Source of the DNA: JBDTSW01 sp963782605
Lineage (GTDB): Bacteria > Actinomycetota > Thermoleophilia > Solirubrobacterales > 70-9
Length of the DNA stretch: 64,000 nucleotides
Assembly (NCBI GenBank): GCA_963782605.1
Contig: CAWAKK010000008.1
Coordinates: 1 to 64,000, forward strand
Reading direction: 5' to 3'
Shown here: positions 19,830-29,424 of the stretch, piece after piece
How positions within the stretch are numbered: position 1 is the first letter of the stretch
How the letters are laid out: every line of letters starts with the position of its first letter
Program-made: the position numbers and the translations under genes
The notes under the pieces: generated by a model
Seen by the model: only the letters and a program-made list of their open reading frames with translations
Databases searched by the model: none
What the model was told of the DNA's origin: nothing

Positions 19830-22349
19830 ATGAGAACCAAGTCCCGCCGCACCCGCAAACCCGCCAAGCGCCCCCCGGCGCGCGGGCGGAGCGCTCGCGG
19901 GCGACGCGATCGCCAAGCGCCCGCGCGTGACGTGCGCGCCGGTGCCCGCGAAGCAGTGGGGCGCCTCGAACAGCGCCACCTTGACGTGATCGGGATCTTC
20001 CTGGCGGCCATCGGCCTCTACCTCGGCTTCGTCCTCTACGGCGAGTGGGATGGGGGCCGGGTGGGTGCCTGGGCCGAGACCGGCCTCACCTACGCCTTCG
20101 GCCGGGTGGCGTACGTCGTGCCGGTCGCACTCGCCTGTTGGGGGCTCTCGCTCATGATGCGCCCCTTCGTGGAGGCTCCAGCGGCTCTTAACGCCGGCGC
20201 GATCCTGATCCTGTGTTCACTGCTCCTCGCGTTCGCCGCGGAGACGGCGGGTCTCGGCCCCGACCGCCCCCTGCGCCACGAGTACTTCGAGCCGCGCTTC
20301 TACACCGAGCACGGTGGCGCGGCCGGCGAGGGGCTCTACTGGGCCATCACCTCGCTCTTCCAGCGCCTTGGCGCCCAGATCGTCGCCGTCGGCATGTTCG
20401 TGAGCGGCCTCCTGCTCCTGACCGGCGCGACGGTTGCCGGGCTCGTTGCCGCGACGGGGCGCTGGGCGCGTGCTGCCGGTAGCACGACCATGGAGAGGGC
20501 GGGCACGATGCGCGGGGCCAGGCAGGAGAAGCTCGTAAAGGCCGAGGGGCCGACCTGGGAGGCCCCTGGCGAGCGGATCGAGATCTCGCGCACGGATCCC
20601 ACCGAGCCGATCTCGAGCCAGGCAAGTGGAGCCGACGAAGAGGCAACGGTGGCAGATGAGCCGGAGCCCTGGCCGGACCCTGAGCAGGAGGCCGCCGAGG
20701 ACTCCGAGACCGGTGGTCTGCTCTCCTACGAGGACCCGGGAGATGCCGAGCCTGAGCTGGTCACTGATCTACCCGACCGCGGCCAGACGCCGATGGGGAA
20801 CCGTCGCGAGCACGAGGGCATCACGACCTCGGACGAGACCGAGTACGCCCTGCCCCAGCCGAAGGTGCTCGAACGCGGCAAGGGAGACCCCGGGCCGGAC
20901 ACGCGCGACCGCGAGGCCGTCTCGCAGGCGCTGCTCGAGTCGCTAAGGCACTTCGGCGTGGAGGCGCGGCTGCTCGGGGTGGTCTCAGGCCCCCACGTGA
21001 GCCGTTACGAGCTCCAGCTCGCCCCGGGCACCAAGGTGGCGAAGATCGCTCAGCTCAAGGACGACCTCGCATACGCGCTCGCGTCCACCGACATCCGCAT
21101 CCTGGCGCCCATCCCGGGCAAGAAGGCCGTTGGTGTGGAGGTGCCGAACCAAAAGCGGCGGCTCGTCCGCCTCGGCGACATCTACGACGGTCGCCCCAAG
21201 GGCGCTTCGCCCCTCGCCGTGTGGCTGGGCAAGGACGTCTCCGGCCACTCGTCCTGGACCGATCTCGCCCTCATGCCTCATGCCCTTGTCGCAGGGACCA
21301 CCGGCTCGGGCAAGTCAGGCTGCATCAACGCGATGCTGTGCTCGATCCTGCTGCACGCCTCGCCGAATGAGGTGCGGATGGTCCTGGTGGACCCCAAGCG
21401 GGTCGAGCTCAACCACTACGAGAAGCTCCCGCATCTCATGACCCCGGTGGTCACGAACCCCCGGCTTGCCGCGAATGTGCTCGCCAACCTCATCAACGAG
21501 ATGGAAAGCCGGTACTCCGTCATGGGCGAGGCGCGGGCGCGCAACCTCCCCGAGCTGAACAAGGTGCGCCGGCGACAGGGTGAGGCGCCGCTCCCGCACA
21601 TCCTCTGCGTGATCGACGAGCTCGCCGACTTGATGATGGTTGCGCCGGCCGAGGTCGAGGACTCGATCATCCGGCTCGCGCAGAAGTCGCGGGCTGTGGG
21701 CATCCACCTCGTGCTGGCAACGCAGCGCCCCTCGACCGACGTGATCACCGGGACGATCAAGGTCAACATCCCCGCGCGAATCGCCTTCGCCGTCGCATCG
21801 CAGGTCGACTCGCGGGTGATCCTCGACCAGGGCGGGGCCGAGAGCCTGCTGGGCCAAGGCGACATGCTGTTTCGCCCGATCGGCACGTCCAAGCTGGGCC
21901 GCATCCAGGGCGCCTTCGTGACCGAGGAGGAGATCGCCAGGATCGCCAAGCACTGGTCCGCACAGGGAACGCCCGAGTTCGACACGGAGCTTCTGGCGCC
22001 CCCGGAGCCGGAGGAGACTCCCGGCGACGACGGAGAGTTCTCTCCCGACGAGGACGATCTGCTCGCCGACGCAGCCCGCGTGGTCGTGGAGTCGGAGACC
22101 GCCTCGGTCTCGATGATCCAGCGACGCCTGCGGGTGGGTTACACGCGCGCGGGACGCCTGATCGACATGCTGGAGCGACGCGGGATCATCTCCGGGTACG
22201 AGGGCTCCAAGCCTCGCCAGGTGCTGGTTTCGGTCTCAGAGCTGCCCGGGCTCTTGAACCGGCTCGACGCGAGCCCGGGCGGTGCGCCGGACGCCGGGGG
22301 CGACGGCAAAGCCGATACCCAAAGCGACCTCGAGCCCGTCGGCAACTAG
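19830..22349 (+). CDS. ftsK: DNA translocase FtsK/SpoIIIE
   Basis: Septal DNA pump that clears chromosomes from the division site. The 839-residue protein begins with a very basic tail (MRTKSRRTRKPAKR), then about four membrane helices within residues 50-215, an acidic linker to about 340, the motor with Walker A GTTGSGKSG and Walker B CVIDELADLMM, the DPKRVEL segment, and a C-terminal gamma winged helix (VSMIQRRLRVGYTRAGRLID). The open frame extends upstream, but this ATG fits the family and lies in the intergenic space. It is shorter than proteobacterial FtsK because the linker is short. Confidence 0.95.
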   Translation: MRTKSRRTRKPAKRPPARGRSARGRRDRQAPARDVRAGAREAVGRLEQRHLDVIGIFLAAIGLYLGFVLYGEWDGGRVGAWAETGLTYAFGRVAYVVPVALACWGLSLMMRPFVEAPAALNAGAILILCSLLLAFAAETAGLGPDRPLRHEYFEPRFYTEHGGAAGEGLYWAITSLFQRLGAQIVAVGMFVSGLLLLTGATVAGLVAATGRWARAAGSTTMERAGTMRGARQEKLVKAEGPTWEAPGERIEISRTDPTEPISSQASGADEEATVADEPEPWPDPEQEAAEDSETGGLLSYEDPGDAEPELVTDLPDRGQTPMGNRREHEGITTSDETEYALPQPKVLERGKGDPGPDTRDREAVSQALLESLRHFGVEARLLGVVSGPHVSRYELQLAPGTKVAKIAQLKDDLAYALASTDIRILAPIPGKKAVGVEVPNQKRRLVRLGDIYDGRPKGASPLAVWLGKDVSGHSSWTDLALMPHALVAGTTGSGKSGCINAMLCSILLHASPNEVRMVLVDPKRVELNHYEKLPHLMTPVVTNPRLAANVLANLINEMESRYSVMGEARARNLPELNKVRRRQGEAPLPHILCVIDELADLMMVAPAEVEDSIIRLAQKSRAVGIHLVLATQRPSTDVITGTIKVNIPARIAFAVASQVDSRVILDQGGAESLLGQGDMLFRPIGTSKLGRIQGAFVTEEEIARIAKHWSAQGTPEFDTELLAPPEPEETPGDDGEFSPDEDDLLADAARVVVESETASVSMIQRRLRVGYTRAGRLIDMLERRGIISGYEGSKPRQVLVSVSELPGLLNRLDASPGGAPDAGGDGKADTQSDLEPVGN

Positions 22350-22406
22350 ACGCCTCTCGGTACGTGAGCGCATCGCCGGGGGCGGGCGGGCCAAAATAGG
22401 GCGCGC

Positions 22407-23237
22407 ATGACGCCCCCGAGTTATGAAGAGCCGATGCGAATCGGCGAGGTCCTAAAGCGTGCCCGCACCCGGCAGGGGGTCGACATCCGGACCGTTGAAG
22501 ACCGGACGAAGATCCGCACGAAATACCTGCGTGCGCTGGAGGCTGAGGACTGGGATGTGCTGCCCAGCCCGGCCTATGCCAAGGGTTTTCTCAGGACGTA
22601 CGCGCAGCTCCTCGGGCTCGATGCGGATGCGATCGTCGACGAGTTTCGCGTGCAGGTGGAGTCGAAGCTCGACGATTCACATCCGCTGCGGCTGAGCGAG
22701 CCCGTACTCGAGGGCCGCCGCAGGCCGGGCGACCGCGGCCGTGGGCCCAGACCGTGGCTCTTGGTCGTGCTGGGTGTGATCGTCGCGATCGGGATCCTGG
22801 TGGTGGTGGGCGTGATCGGCGGGGATGAGGACGGCAGGCCAGGCGGCGAGCGCCGCGGGGACGTTCGAGGCAAGCAGGACCCAAAGAAGAACCGCGAGGG
22901 CCAGCGAAATCAGGGTGGGTCGGGCGCGTCGGGCCAGGCAGAGGAGGAGCCCGCCCTGCTCCGCCTCACGGTTGACAGCGACGTTCAGATCTGCCTCTTG
23001 AGCGGCGCCGGTGAGGTATTGATCGACGGACAGGTCCTTAGCGCCGGGACCGAGGAGCAGTTCGAGCGCGATACCTTCGAGCTTCGTTTCCCCTCCGGGT
23101 ACGAGCGCAGCCAGTTCGGCCTCACCCTCGACGGGTCGCGGGTCAGCTTGCCCGAATCGGCTCCGAGGGCGGCCTTCGAGCTCGATCCGGGCCTACCGGC
23201 CCGCGAGCTCGATCCGCCCGGCAAGGCCTGCCCGTGA
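22407..23237 (+). CDS. RodZ-like membrane protein with cytoplasmic helix-turn-helix
   Basis: 276 residues: an N-terminal Xre-type HTH_25 domain (GEVLKRARTRQGVDIRTVED ... SPAYAKGFLRTYAQLLGLD), a single membrane helix near 112-135 (WLLVVLGVIVAIGILVVVGVIG), a charged Gly/Lys/Arg linker and an external DUF4115-like beta domain (ALLRLTVDSDVQICLL). In rod-shaped bacteria RodZ ties MreB to the wall machinery. Here no mre genes are in view, so the role is inferred from architecture. Its stop overlaps the start of cinA by four bases (gtga). Confidence 0.88.
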   Translation: MTPPSYEEPMRIGEVLKRARTRQGVDIRTVEDRTKIRTKYLRALEAEDWDVLPSPAYAKGFLRTYAQLLGLDADAIVDEFRVQVESKLDDSHPLRLSEPVLEGRRRPGDRGRGPRPWLLVVLGVIVAIGILVVVGVIGGDEDGRPGGERRGDVRGKQDPKKNREGQRNQGGSGASGQAEEEPALLRLTVDSDVQICLLSGAGEVLIDGQVLSAGTEEQFERDTFELRFPSGYERSQFGLTLDGSRVSLPESAPRAAFELDPGLPARELDPPGKACP

Positions 23238-24514
23238 TCGTGCGCGCAGGGATCATCGTGACCGGGACCGAGGTGATCACCGGGACCATCTCGGATCGCA
23301 ACGGTCCCTGGATCTCGGAGCGGCTGGGAGAGCTTGGGGTGGATGTCACGCACATCATCAGCGTGGGCGACAGGCCGGAGGACATGGAGGAAGCGCTTCG
23401 CTTCCTTGCCTCGCAGGGCGCTCACGTGATCGTCACGAGCGGCGGCCTCGGACCCACCGCGGACGACCTGACCGCCGAGGTCGTGGCGCGCTACGCGGGG
23501 CGCGAGCTGCGCCTGGACGAGGAGATGGAGCGCAAGATCGCCGGCATCCTCGCCTCCTTCGCGAAGCGGATGAGGTTCGATCCGGATGCACTGCGCATCG
23601 CCAATCGAAAGCAGGCCATGGTCCCGGTCGGCGCCACGGCACTCGACCCGGTTGGCACGGCCCCCGGGCTGGTGGTCCCGGTCGACGATGGGCCGACGGT
23701 GATCGTGTTGCCGGGGCCGCCCCGTGAGCTCCAGGAGATGTGGCCCGCCGCCGTGGCCGCCGCGCCCACGCGTGCGGTGCTCGACGGGGCGGAGCCCTAC
23801 GAGACCGCCTCCCTGCGGCTCTTCGGCATCCCCGAGTCTGAGATCGCACAGACGCTGCGTGAGATCGAGCAGGCGACCGATCTCTCCGAGCTCGAGATCA
23901 CGACCTGCCTGCGGCGCGCCGAGCTCCACGTCGACATCCGACACCGCCCCGGCGCCGGCGCGGCCCGCGAGCGTGTGGTGGAGGGCATCGTGGCGCGGCA
24001 CGAGCGTCACCTTTTCTCGCGGGACGGGACGTCGCTCGACGAACAGGTCGCCGAGCTGCTGCGGAAGGACCACCGGATTGGCCTGGCCGAGTCGTGCACG
24101 GCGGGGATGCTTGCCGCCCGGCTCTCCGAGCCGCCGGGAGCCTCGGATTACTTGGCGGGCGGGGTGGTGTCTTACTCGAACGACGCCAAGATCCAGCTGC
24201 TGGATGTCCCTGGCGAGATGATCGAGACACACGGCGCCGTTTCGCCCGAGGTCGCCGAGGCCATGGCGGATGGAGCCCTGCGACGGTTCAACGCCGATTT
24301 GGCATGCGGCATCACCGGAATCGCCGGGCCGGGCGGTGGGACGGAGTCAAAACCAGTCGGCTATGTCTGCATCTGCGTCAAGGACGACTCGGGAGGTGCG
24401 CTCGCTCGTGATCTCGTGCTGCCCGGGAACCGGGCCGAGATCCGCGACCGCGCCTGCACCCTGGCGTTACACCTCCTGCGGCGTCTGCTTCGCGGCGAGG
24501 ACTTTCCCTGGTGA
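23234..24514 (+). CDS. cinA: CinA family protein (nicotinamide-nucleotide amidase / competence-damage)
   Basis: 426 residues with an N-terminal molybdopterin-binding-like domain (GIIVTGTEVITGTISDRNGP, VTSGGLGPTADDLT) and a C-terminal CinA deamidase domain (GLAESCTAGMLAARLS, SYSNDAKIQLL, GITGIAGPGGGTESKPVG). The C-terminal domain deamidates NMN in known members, recycling the by-product of NAD-dependent ligation; cinA is often cotranscribed with recA, as here. GTG start, overlapping the rodZ-like stop. Confidence 0.95.
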   Translation: MIVRAGIIVTGTEVITGTISDRNGPWISERLGELGVDVTHIISVGDRPEDMEEALRFLASQGAHVIVTSGGLGPTADDLTAEVVARYAGRELRLDEEMERKIAGILASFAKRMRFDPDALRIANRKQAMVPVGATALDPVGTAPGLVVPVDDGPTVIVLPGPPRELQEMWPAAVAAAPTRAVLDGAEPYETASLRLFGIPESEIAQTLREIEQATDLSELEITTCLRRAELHVDIRHRPGAGAARERVVEGIVARHERHLFSRDGTSLDEQVAELLRKDHRIGLAESCTAGMLAARLSEPPGASDYLAGGVVSYSNDAKIQLLDVPGEMIETHGAVSPEVAEAMADGALRRFNADLACGITGIAGPGGGTESKPVGYVCICVKDDSGGALARDLVLPGNRAEIRDRACTLALHLLRRLLRGEDFPW

Positions 24515-24638
24515 ATGTGACCAAGCCCGGCAGATCGAGCGGCCTTCGAGCCATAGTCACGCTTTCGCGCTGCCCTGGTTCGGGATTCGGTGCGCTCGTG
24601 CCTTGTCTGGCGCCGGTTGCGGGTCTAGCGTCCCGCCG

Positions 24639-25274
24639 GTGCCGAAGGAGCGACTGAAGAGCCCGCGCGCGCGCCTGTTTGTGGCGCTCGACCTCCCCGA
24701 GGAGATACGCACGAGGCTGGCGGCCTGGCAGCGTCGCGAGTGCACAGATGAGGCGCTTCGACCCGTCGCACCTGAAGCACTCCACGTGACCCTTTGCTTC
24801 CTGCACTACCACCCCGAACGGGTGGTCGAACGCATCGCCGCGGTGCTGAGCGCGGTGAAGCCGCGAGCGGTCGAGATGCGCTTCGAGCGCGAGCCGGTCG
24901 GTATCCGCGGGCGCCGGCCGGGCCTCTTCGCGCTCGGAGCGCCGAGCCCAGAGGCCGAACGGCTCCAGGCCGAGCTGTCGGAGCGGCTTGCAGCGGAGCG
25001 CTTCTTAAAGCCGGAGAAGCGCCCGTTCTGGTCGCACGTGACTGTCGCGAGGGTCCGTGCGGAGCGGGTTGACGCGGGTGGGTCGAAACGCCGGCGCCGG
25101 GGCAGGCCGAGGGTCGTGGAGAGGCCTCCTGGGGAGCTTGTGGAGGAGTTGTTGCAGCCGTTTGGAGCCGTCCGAGCTGCTCTTTACCGTTCGCATCTTC
25201 GGTCGTCCGGTGCTCGGTACGAGCGTCTCGCGACCCTTGAGCTGCCGCCTGCCACGAGCGGGCGAGAGAGGTAA
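24639..25274 (+). CDS. thpR: RNA 2',3'-cyclic phosphodiesterase (2'-5' RNA ligase family)
   Basis: 211-residue two-histidine phosphoesterase with both HxT motifs: HVT at residues 49-51 (EALHVTLCF) and 133-135 (WSHVTVARV). Family members open 2',3'-cyclic phosphates on RNA ends. The GTG start places ARLFVALDLPEEI close to the N-terminus, as usual. A basic insert (GGSKRRRRGRPR) lies between the second motif and the last strand. It is followed after 8 bases by recA, in a cinA-thpR-recA-recX cluster typical of Actinobacteria. Confidence 0.9.
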   Translation: MPKERLKSPRARLFVALDLPEEIRTRLAAWQRRECTDEALRPVAPEALHVTLCFLHYHPERVVERIAAVLSAVKPRAVEMRFEREPVGIRGRRPGLFALGAPSPEAERLQAELSERLAAERFLKPEKRPFWSHVTVARVRAERVDAGGSKRRRRGRPRVVERPPGELVEELLQPFGAVRAALYRSHLRSSGARYERLATLELPPATSGRER

Positions 25275-25282
25275 GGAAAGAG

Positions 25283-26427
25283 ATGGCAGAGAAAAAGGCG
25301 AACTTGAAGGCGACCGATGCGCAGGCGGCCAAGGAGGCCAAGGCGAAGGACTCGGCGCTGCAGGCCGCGGTGACCCACATCGAAAAGCAATTCGGGCAGG
25401 GCTCCGTGATGAAGCTTGGCGACAAGGGCACGGTCGCCGTTGAGGCGATCCCCACCGGCGCGCTTTCGCTCGACCTCGCGCTCGGCGTTGGCGGCGTACC
25501 CCGCGGGCGAATCGTCGAGATCTTCGGCCCGGAGTCCTCCGGAAAGACGACGCTCGTCTACCACATCCTCGCCGAGGCGCAGGCCCGCGGCGGTGTGTGC
25601 GCGTTCGTCGATGCCGAGCATGCGATCGACCCGATCTACGCCAAGCGAATCGGCGTCGACGTGGACGAGCTCCTGGTCTCCCAGCCCGACTACGGCGAGC
25701 AGGCGCTCGAGATCGTGGACGTGCTCGTGCGCTCCGGCGCGGTCGATGTCGTCGCGGTCGACTCCGTGGCGGCGCTTACCCCCGGGTTGAGCTCGAAGGG
25801 CAGATGGGGGAGACCCAGGTCGGGCTCCAGGCACGCCTCATGTCGCAGGCGCTGCGCAAGCTTGCGGGCAACCTCAATCGCTCGCACACGGTCTGCCTGT
25901 TCACGAACCAGATCCGGGAGAAGATCGGGGTCATGTTCGGCTCGCCGGAGACTCAGCCGGGCGGTCGTGCGCTCAAGTTCTACTGCTCGCAGCGTCTCGA
26001 TATCCGCCGGATCGAGACCCTCAAGGAGGGAACCGAGGCGGTCGGCAACAGGGTGCGGGTGAAGGTGGTCAAGAACAAGGTCGCCGCGCCTTTCCGCCAG
26101 GCCGAGTTCGACATCGAGTACGGCGCCGGCATCTCCAAGGAGGGTGGCCTGCTCGACCTGGCGCTCGAGCACGACTTGATCCAGAAGTCAGGCTCGTTCT
26201 TCTCCTATGGCGAGCTCCGTCTGGGCCAGGGCCGCAACAACACCAAGCAGTACCTCGCCGAGAACCCCGAGCTCTTCTCGGAGATCGAGGCGAAGCTGTT
26301 CTCGAGCCTCGAGATCGAGCGGCCCAGCCTGCCGACCGAGGCACCGGTGGAGATGCCGAAGGCCAACGACGCCAAGACGGAGACGGCCAAGACAGCGACC
26401 GCCGAGCCTGAGAGGAAGGCCGCGTAG
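25283..26427 (+). CDS. recA: Recombinase RecA (one frameshift in this sequence)
   Basis: Strand-exchange ATPase and SOS coprotease. It has Walker A GPESSGKTTL, the MAW segment FGSPETQPGG, the L1 region (EGQMGETQVGLQARLMSQALRKL) and an acidic Lys/Ala/Glu-rich C-terminus. The frame breaks at a C-run at 25779-25783: five Cs are present where six would restore ALTPRVELEGQ. Repaired length is 381 residues. A single loss in a homopolymer of an essential repair gene is most simply a sequencing error. A ribosome site (aaggaaag) precedes the ATG. Confidence 0.93.
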
Positions 26428-26463
26428 ATGGCTGACTCCTCCGGGTAGGCGCGATTGGGGTCC

Positions 26464-26961
26464 ATGGACGGAACATCCCCGCCCCAGCCCCCCGGGCAGC
26501 AGCCGGACCGCGAGCGGCAGGCGTTCGAGCGCGGGTTGGCTGCGATTCGCCGCCGTGAGCGCGGGACGGCCGAGCTCGCTACGTGGCTGGCCGAGCGGGA
26601 CTTCTCACCGGCGGAAGTGAGCGCGTCCATTGCGCGACTCACCGAGGTGGGCGAGTTGGACGACCGCCGTTTCGCGATCCGCTTCGCCGAGGACAAGCGT
26701 GATCTGCGGGGATGGGGACCGCAGCGGATCCGCGAAGGCCTCGTCGCCCGCGGCATCCCGAGCGAGCTGATCGAGGCGGCTCTCGGCGCCGATGACCACG
26801 GGGCCGAGCTCGCCCGCGCCCAGGGGCTCCTGGCGAAGCGAGCGGGGACGCTCACGAGTGACACCGAGCGCCGCCGCGCGCTCGCCTTCCTGACCCGCCG
26901 CGGCTATGACCTTGAGCTTGCCTACGAGGCAATCCGTCGTCAGGGGCGAGAGGCGGCATGA
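26464..26961 (+). CDS. recX: Regulatory protein RecX
   Basis: 165-residue helical modulator of RecA filaments, 36 bases behind recA. The RecX repeats are visible: AFERGLAAIRRRERGTAELA, VGELDDRRFAIRFAEDKRDL and WGPQRIREGLVARGIPSELI. The ATG at 26464 is preferred; a TTG three codons earlier is possible. No motif is missing. Confidence 0.9.
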   Translation: MDGTSPPQPPGQQPDRERQAFERGLAAIRRRERGTAELATWLAERDFSPAEVSASIARLTEVGELDDRRFAIRFAEDKRDLRGWGPQRIREGLVARGIPSELIEAALGADDHGAELARAQGLLAKRAGTLTSDTERRRALAFLTRRGYDLELAYEAIRRQGREAA

Positions 26962-27273
26962 GCGATACGATTCCCAGGCGGCATACCCAGCCGCCCGGAA
27001 ACTCAGAGAACCGGCTGTTGCCAGCCAAACCGAGAACTCAGACGTTGAACCAGAAACCTTCCGACCGATTCGCCAAGCGGAGGAGGTGCCGGGCCTAGGG
27101 CCCCACCACGGCGAAGAGATCCTCCGCCAAACGCTAGATGTGATGCGATGCGGAGGGTGGGCGACATCCGACCCATGCGTTTCTGAGGCGGCGAGCACGC
27201 CGTTGGCGCCCACGCGGCGCTTCGATGAGACGACGAGGAGGGGCCGGCCACGCGGCCGGCGGAGAGGAAACGG
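26962..27273. other. 312-base intergenic region upstream of RNase Y
   Basis: No gene seen. It holds a GC hairpin (ggccggc-cacgc-ggccgg, just before the RNase Y ribosome site ggagagg), so it is probably a long 5' leader plus promoter for the RNase Y gene. No tRNA or known riboswitch pattern was recognised. Confidence 0.4.
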
Positions 27274-28695
27274 ATGGCCACACGCGCCCCTTGGTTGCCC
27301 TGGCGGCGAGATGACGCGGCGAGCACGGTCGAGCCACCCGCCGGACGCCTGGGGAGCGACGCCGTCGCGCCTTCGGACGAGCTGCGAGCGCGCCGCGAGG
27401 AGATCGCCCGCATGGAGGAACGAGCCCTTCGCAACAGCGAGTCGCTCGAGGCTCAGCGCGCTGACCTCGATCGTCGTGCGCACGCACTGGAGGACCGCGA
27501 GCGCAACCTCGCGAGTCAGCTCGAGGAGCTGAAGCGCTCAAAGCGCGTGCAGCGCCGCGAGCTCGAGCGGATCTCCACGCTTACCGCGGCACAGGCGAAG
27601 CAGCTGCTTGTCGCCGAAATCGAGCAGGAAGCCCGTCAGCAGGCCGGATTGCGGTTGCTGGAGATCGAGGAGGAGACCAAGCTGGAGGCCGAGCGCCGGG
27701 CGCGCAGCATCCTCTCCGTCGCCATGGAGCGCTTGGCCGCCATCCACGCGAGCGAGTCCACCACGCGCCTGGTGGAGCTCCCCAGCGACGAGATGAAGGG
27801 ACGGATCATCGGTCGTGACGGCCGCAACATCCGTGTGCTGGAGGCGGTCACCGGAGTCGACGTCATCATCGACGAGACGCCGTCCGCCGTCATGCTGTCG
27901 AGCTTCGACGGCGTGCGCCGCGAGGTCGCCCGGATCACCCTCGAGCGCCTGATCGCGGACGGGCGCATCCAGCCCGCGCTGATCGAGGAGACCTACGAGA
28001 CGGCCAAGGACGAGATCGAGACTCACATCGTCGAGCAGGGTGAGCGCGCCGCGCTCGAGGCACGCGTCCCGGGCTTGCACCCGGAACTGATCCAGCTCCT
28101 TGGCCGGCTTCGCTATCGGACGAGCTACGGCCAGAACGTGTTGGACCACCTGGTCGAGACCTCGACGCTCGCAGCGATGATGGCCAGCGAGCTCGGGACC
28201 TCGGTGGATACCGCCCGTCGAGCCGCACTGCTCCACGACATCGGCAAGGCTGTCACGCATGAGGTGGAGGGTCCGCACGCACTGGTTGGCGGGAAGATGG
28301 CGCGCCGCCTCGGGGAGACGGAGGCGGTGGCCCACGCCATGGAGGCACACCACAACGAGGTTGCGCCCCGCACGGTCGAGGCGGTGATCGTGCAGGCATC
28401 CGATGCTCTCTCCGGCGCGCGGCCCGGAGCCCGCGGCGACTCGCTCGAGCAGTATGTAGCCCGGCTCCGCGACCTGGAGGTGATCGCCGAGCGCCACGCG
28501 GGCGTCGAGCAGGTCTTCGCGATGCGAGCAGGTCGCGAGGTGAGGGTGATCGTCGACCCCGGCGAGGTCGATGACGAGTCCGCGGCGCTCATTTCGCACG
28601 AGATCGCGGCCGCGATCAAGGACGAGATGGAGTACCCGGGCCGGATCAAGGTCACGGTCATCCGGGAGTCGCGATCAACGTCGTTTGCGGATTGA
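27274..28695 (+). CDS. rny: Ribonuclease Y (no N-terminal membrane helix)
   Basis: Endoribonuclease that initiates mRNA decay. The 473-residue protein has a long coiled coil (about 30-155, rich in Glu/Arg heptads), the KH domain (GRIIGRDGRNIRVLEAVTGV) and the HD domain (AALLHDIGKAV, EAHHNEV). The family normally starts with a membrane anchor and is about 510-520 residues. Here the start MATRAPWLPWRRDD leads straight into the coiled coil with no hydrophobic helix, and a good ribosome site supports this ATG. It is therefore either soluble or attached through partners. Confidence 0.92.
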   Translation: MATRAPWLPWRRDDAASTVEPPAGRLGSDAVAPSDELRARREEIARMEERALRNSESLEAQRADLDRRAHALEDRERNLASQLEELKRSKRVQRRELERISTLTAAQAKQLLVAEIEQEARQQAGLRLLEIEEETKLEAERRARSILSVAMERLAAIHASESTTRLVELPSDEMKGRIIGRDGRNIRVLEAVTGVDVIIDETPSAVMLSSFDGVRREVARITLERLIADGRIQPALIEETYETAKDEIETHIVEQGERAALEARVPGLHPELIQLLGRLRYRTSYGQNVLDHLVETSTLAAMMASELGTSVDTARRAALLHDIGKAVTHEVEGPHALVGGKMARRLGETEAVAHAMEAHHNEVAPRTVEAVIVQASDALSGARPGARGDSLEQYVARLRDLEVIAERHAGVEQVFAMRAGREVRVIVDPGEVDDESAALISHEIAAAIKDEMEYPGRIKVTVIRESRSTSFAD

Positions 28696-28765
28696 TCGCC
28701 GGGCCGTCCGTACGGGTCGGATGACCCTCATGACCCGGCGTCCCTGATAGATAGGATCGCCCCAG

Positions 28766-29374
28766 ATGGAGAACGAAACCGTCTTTTACGTCCTCGGGCT
28801 CGGCCTCACCGCGATGGCACTCGTCGTGTCGTTCTTCGGCCTGCGGATGAAGAGCTTTCCGCCGTCGAAGCCGGTGCTGTTCGCGGGCGTACTGGGGTTC
28901 ATGCTCGTCGTCGGGGGTACGGCGACGTTCGCCTGGCGTGGTGCTGAGGATGAGCAGGCGCACCGCGACGCCGAGATCGCGGCCGGAGAGCTGCCCTCGC
29001 CCGAGGAGGTCCAGGAAGAGATGATCACGGCGTCGCAGGAGTCCGAGGATGAAGCCCAGGGCGAGACGCCGCCGGACGAAGCGGGCGGCGAGACCGCCGC
29101 GATCGACGGCGCAGCGGTGTTCGAAGAGACCGGGTGCGGCAGCTGCCACGCGCTCGAGGCCGCCGGCAGCGACGGCGACGTTGGGCCCGACCTCGACGCG
29201 GAGCTTCTCGACAAGGACGTCGCCTTCATCGAGGAGTCGATCGTGGATCCGACGGCGGAGATCGAGCGTGGGTTCGACCCCGTCATGCCCGCGGACTACG
29301 CAACGCGGCTCGAGCCGGCCGAGTTGGAAGCGCTCGTGCGGTTCATCGCCGAGTCGGTCGGCGCCAAGGGCTGA
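28766..29374 (+). CDS. Membrane-anchored c-type cytochrome
   Basis: 202 residues: two hydrophobic helices at the N-terminus (ETVFYVLGLGLTAMALVVSFF; VLFAGVLGFMLVVGGTATFAW), a very acidic linker (about 65-115) and a single class I cytochrome c domain with haem site CGSCH and a probable axial Met in DPVMPADY. It resembles the small membrane cytochromes of actinobacterial respiratory chains, passing electrons to an oxidase. No oxidase gene is adjacent. The gene is between rny and miaB. Confidence 0.82.
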   Translation: MENETVFYVLGLGLTAMALVVSFFGLRMKSFPPSKPVLFAGVLGFMLVVGGTATFAWRGAEDEQAHRDAEIAAGELPSPEEVQEEMITASQESEDEAQGETPPDEAGGETAAIDGAAVFEETGCGSCHALEAAGSDGDVGPDLDAELLDKDVAFIEESIVDPTAEIERGFDPVMPADYATRLEPAELEALVRFIAESVGAKG

Positions 29375-29424
29375 TCGCACCCATCGCCTGGGCCGGCCGC
29401 CGTCCCAGACCTACAATCAGCGCC

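Noticed and set aside
24515..24638. Possible tRNA-like sequence (ggttcgggattcg) before the 2'-5' ligase gene
   Set aside because: No matching acceptor stem or anticodon arm can be built around it.
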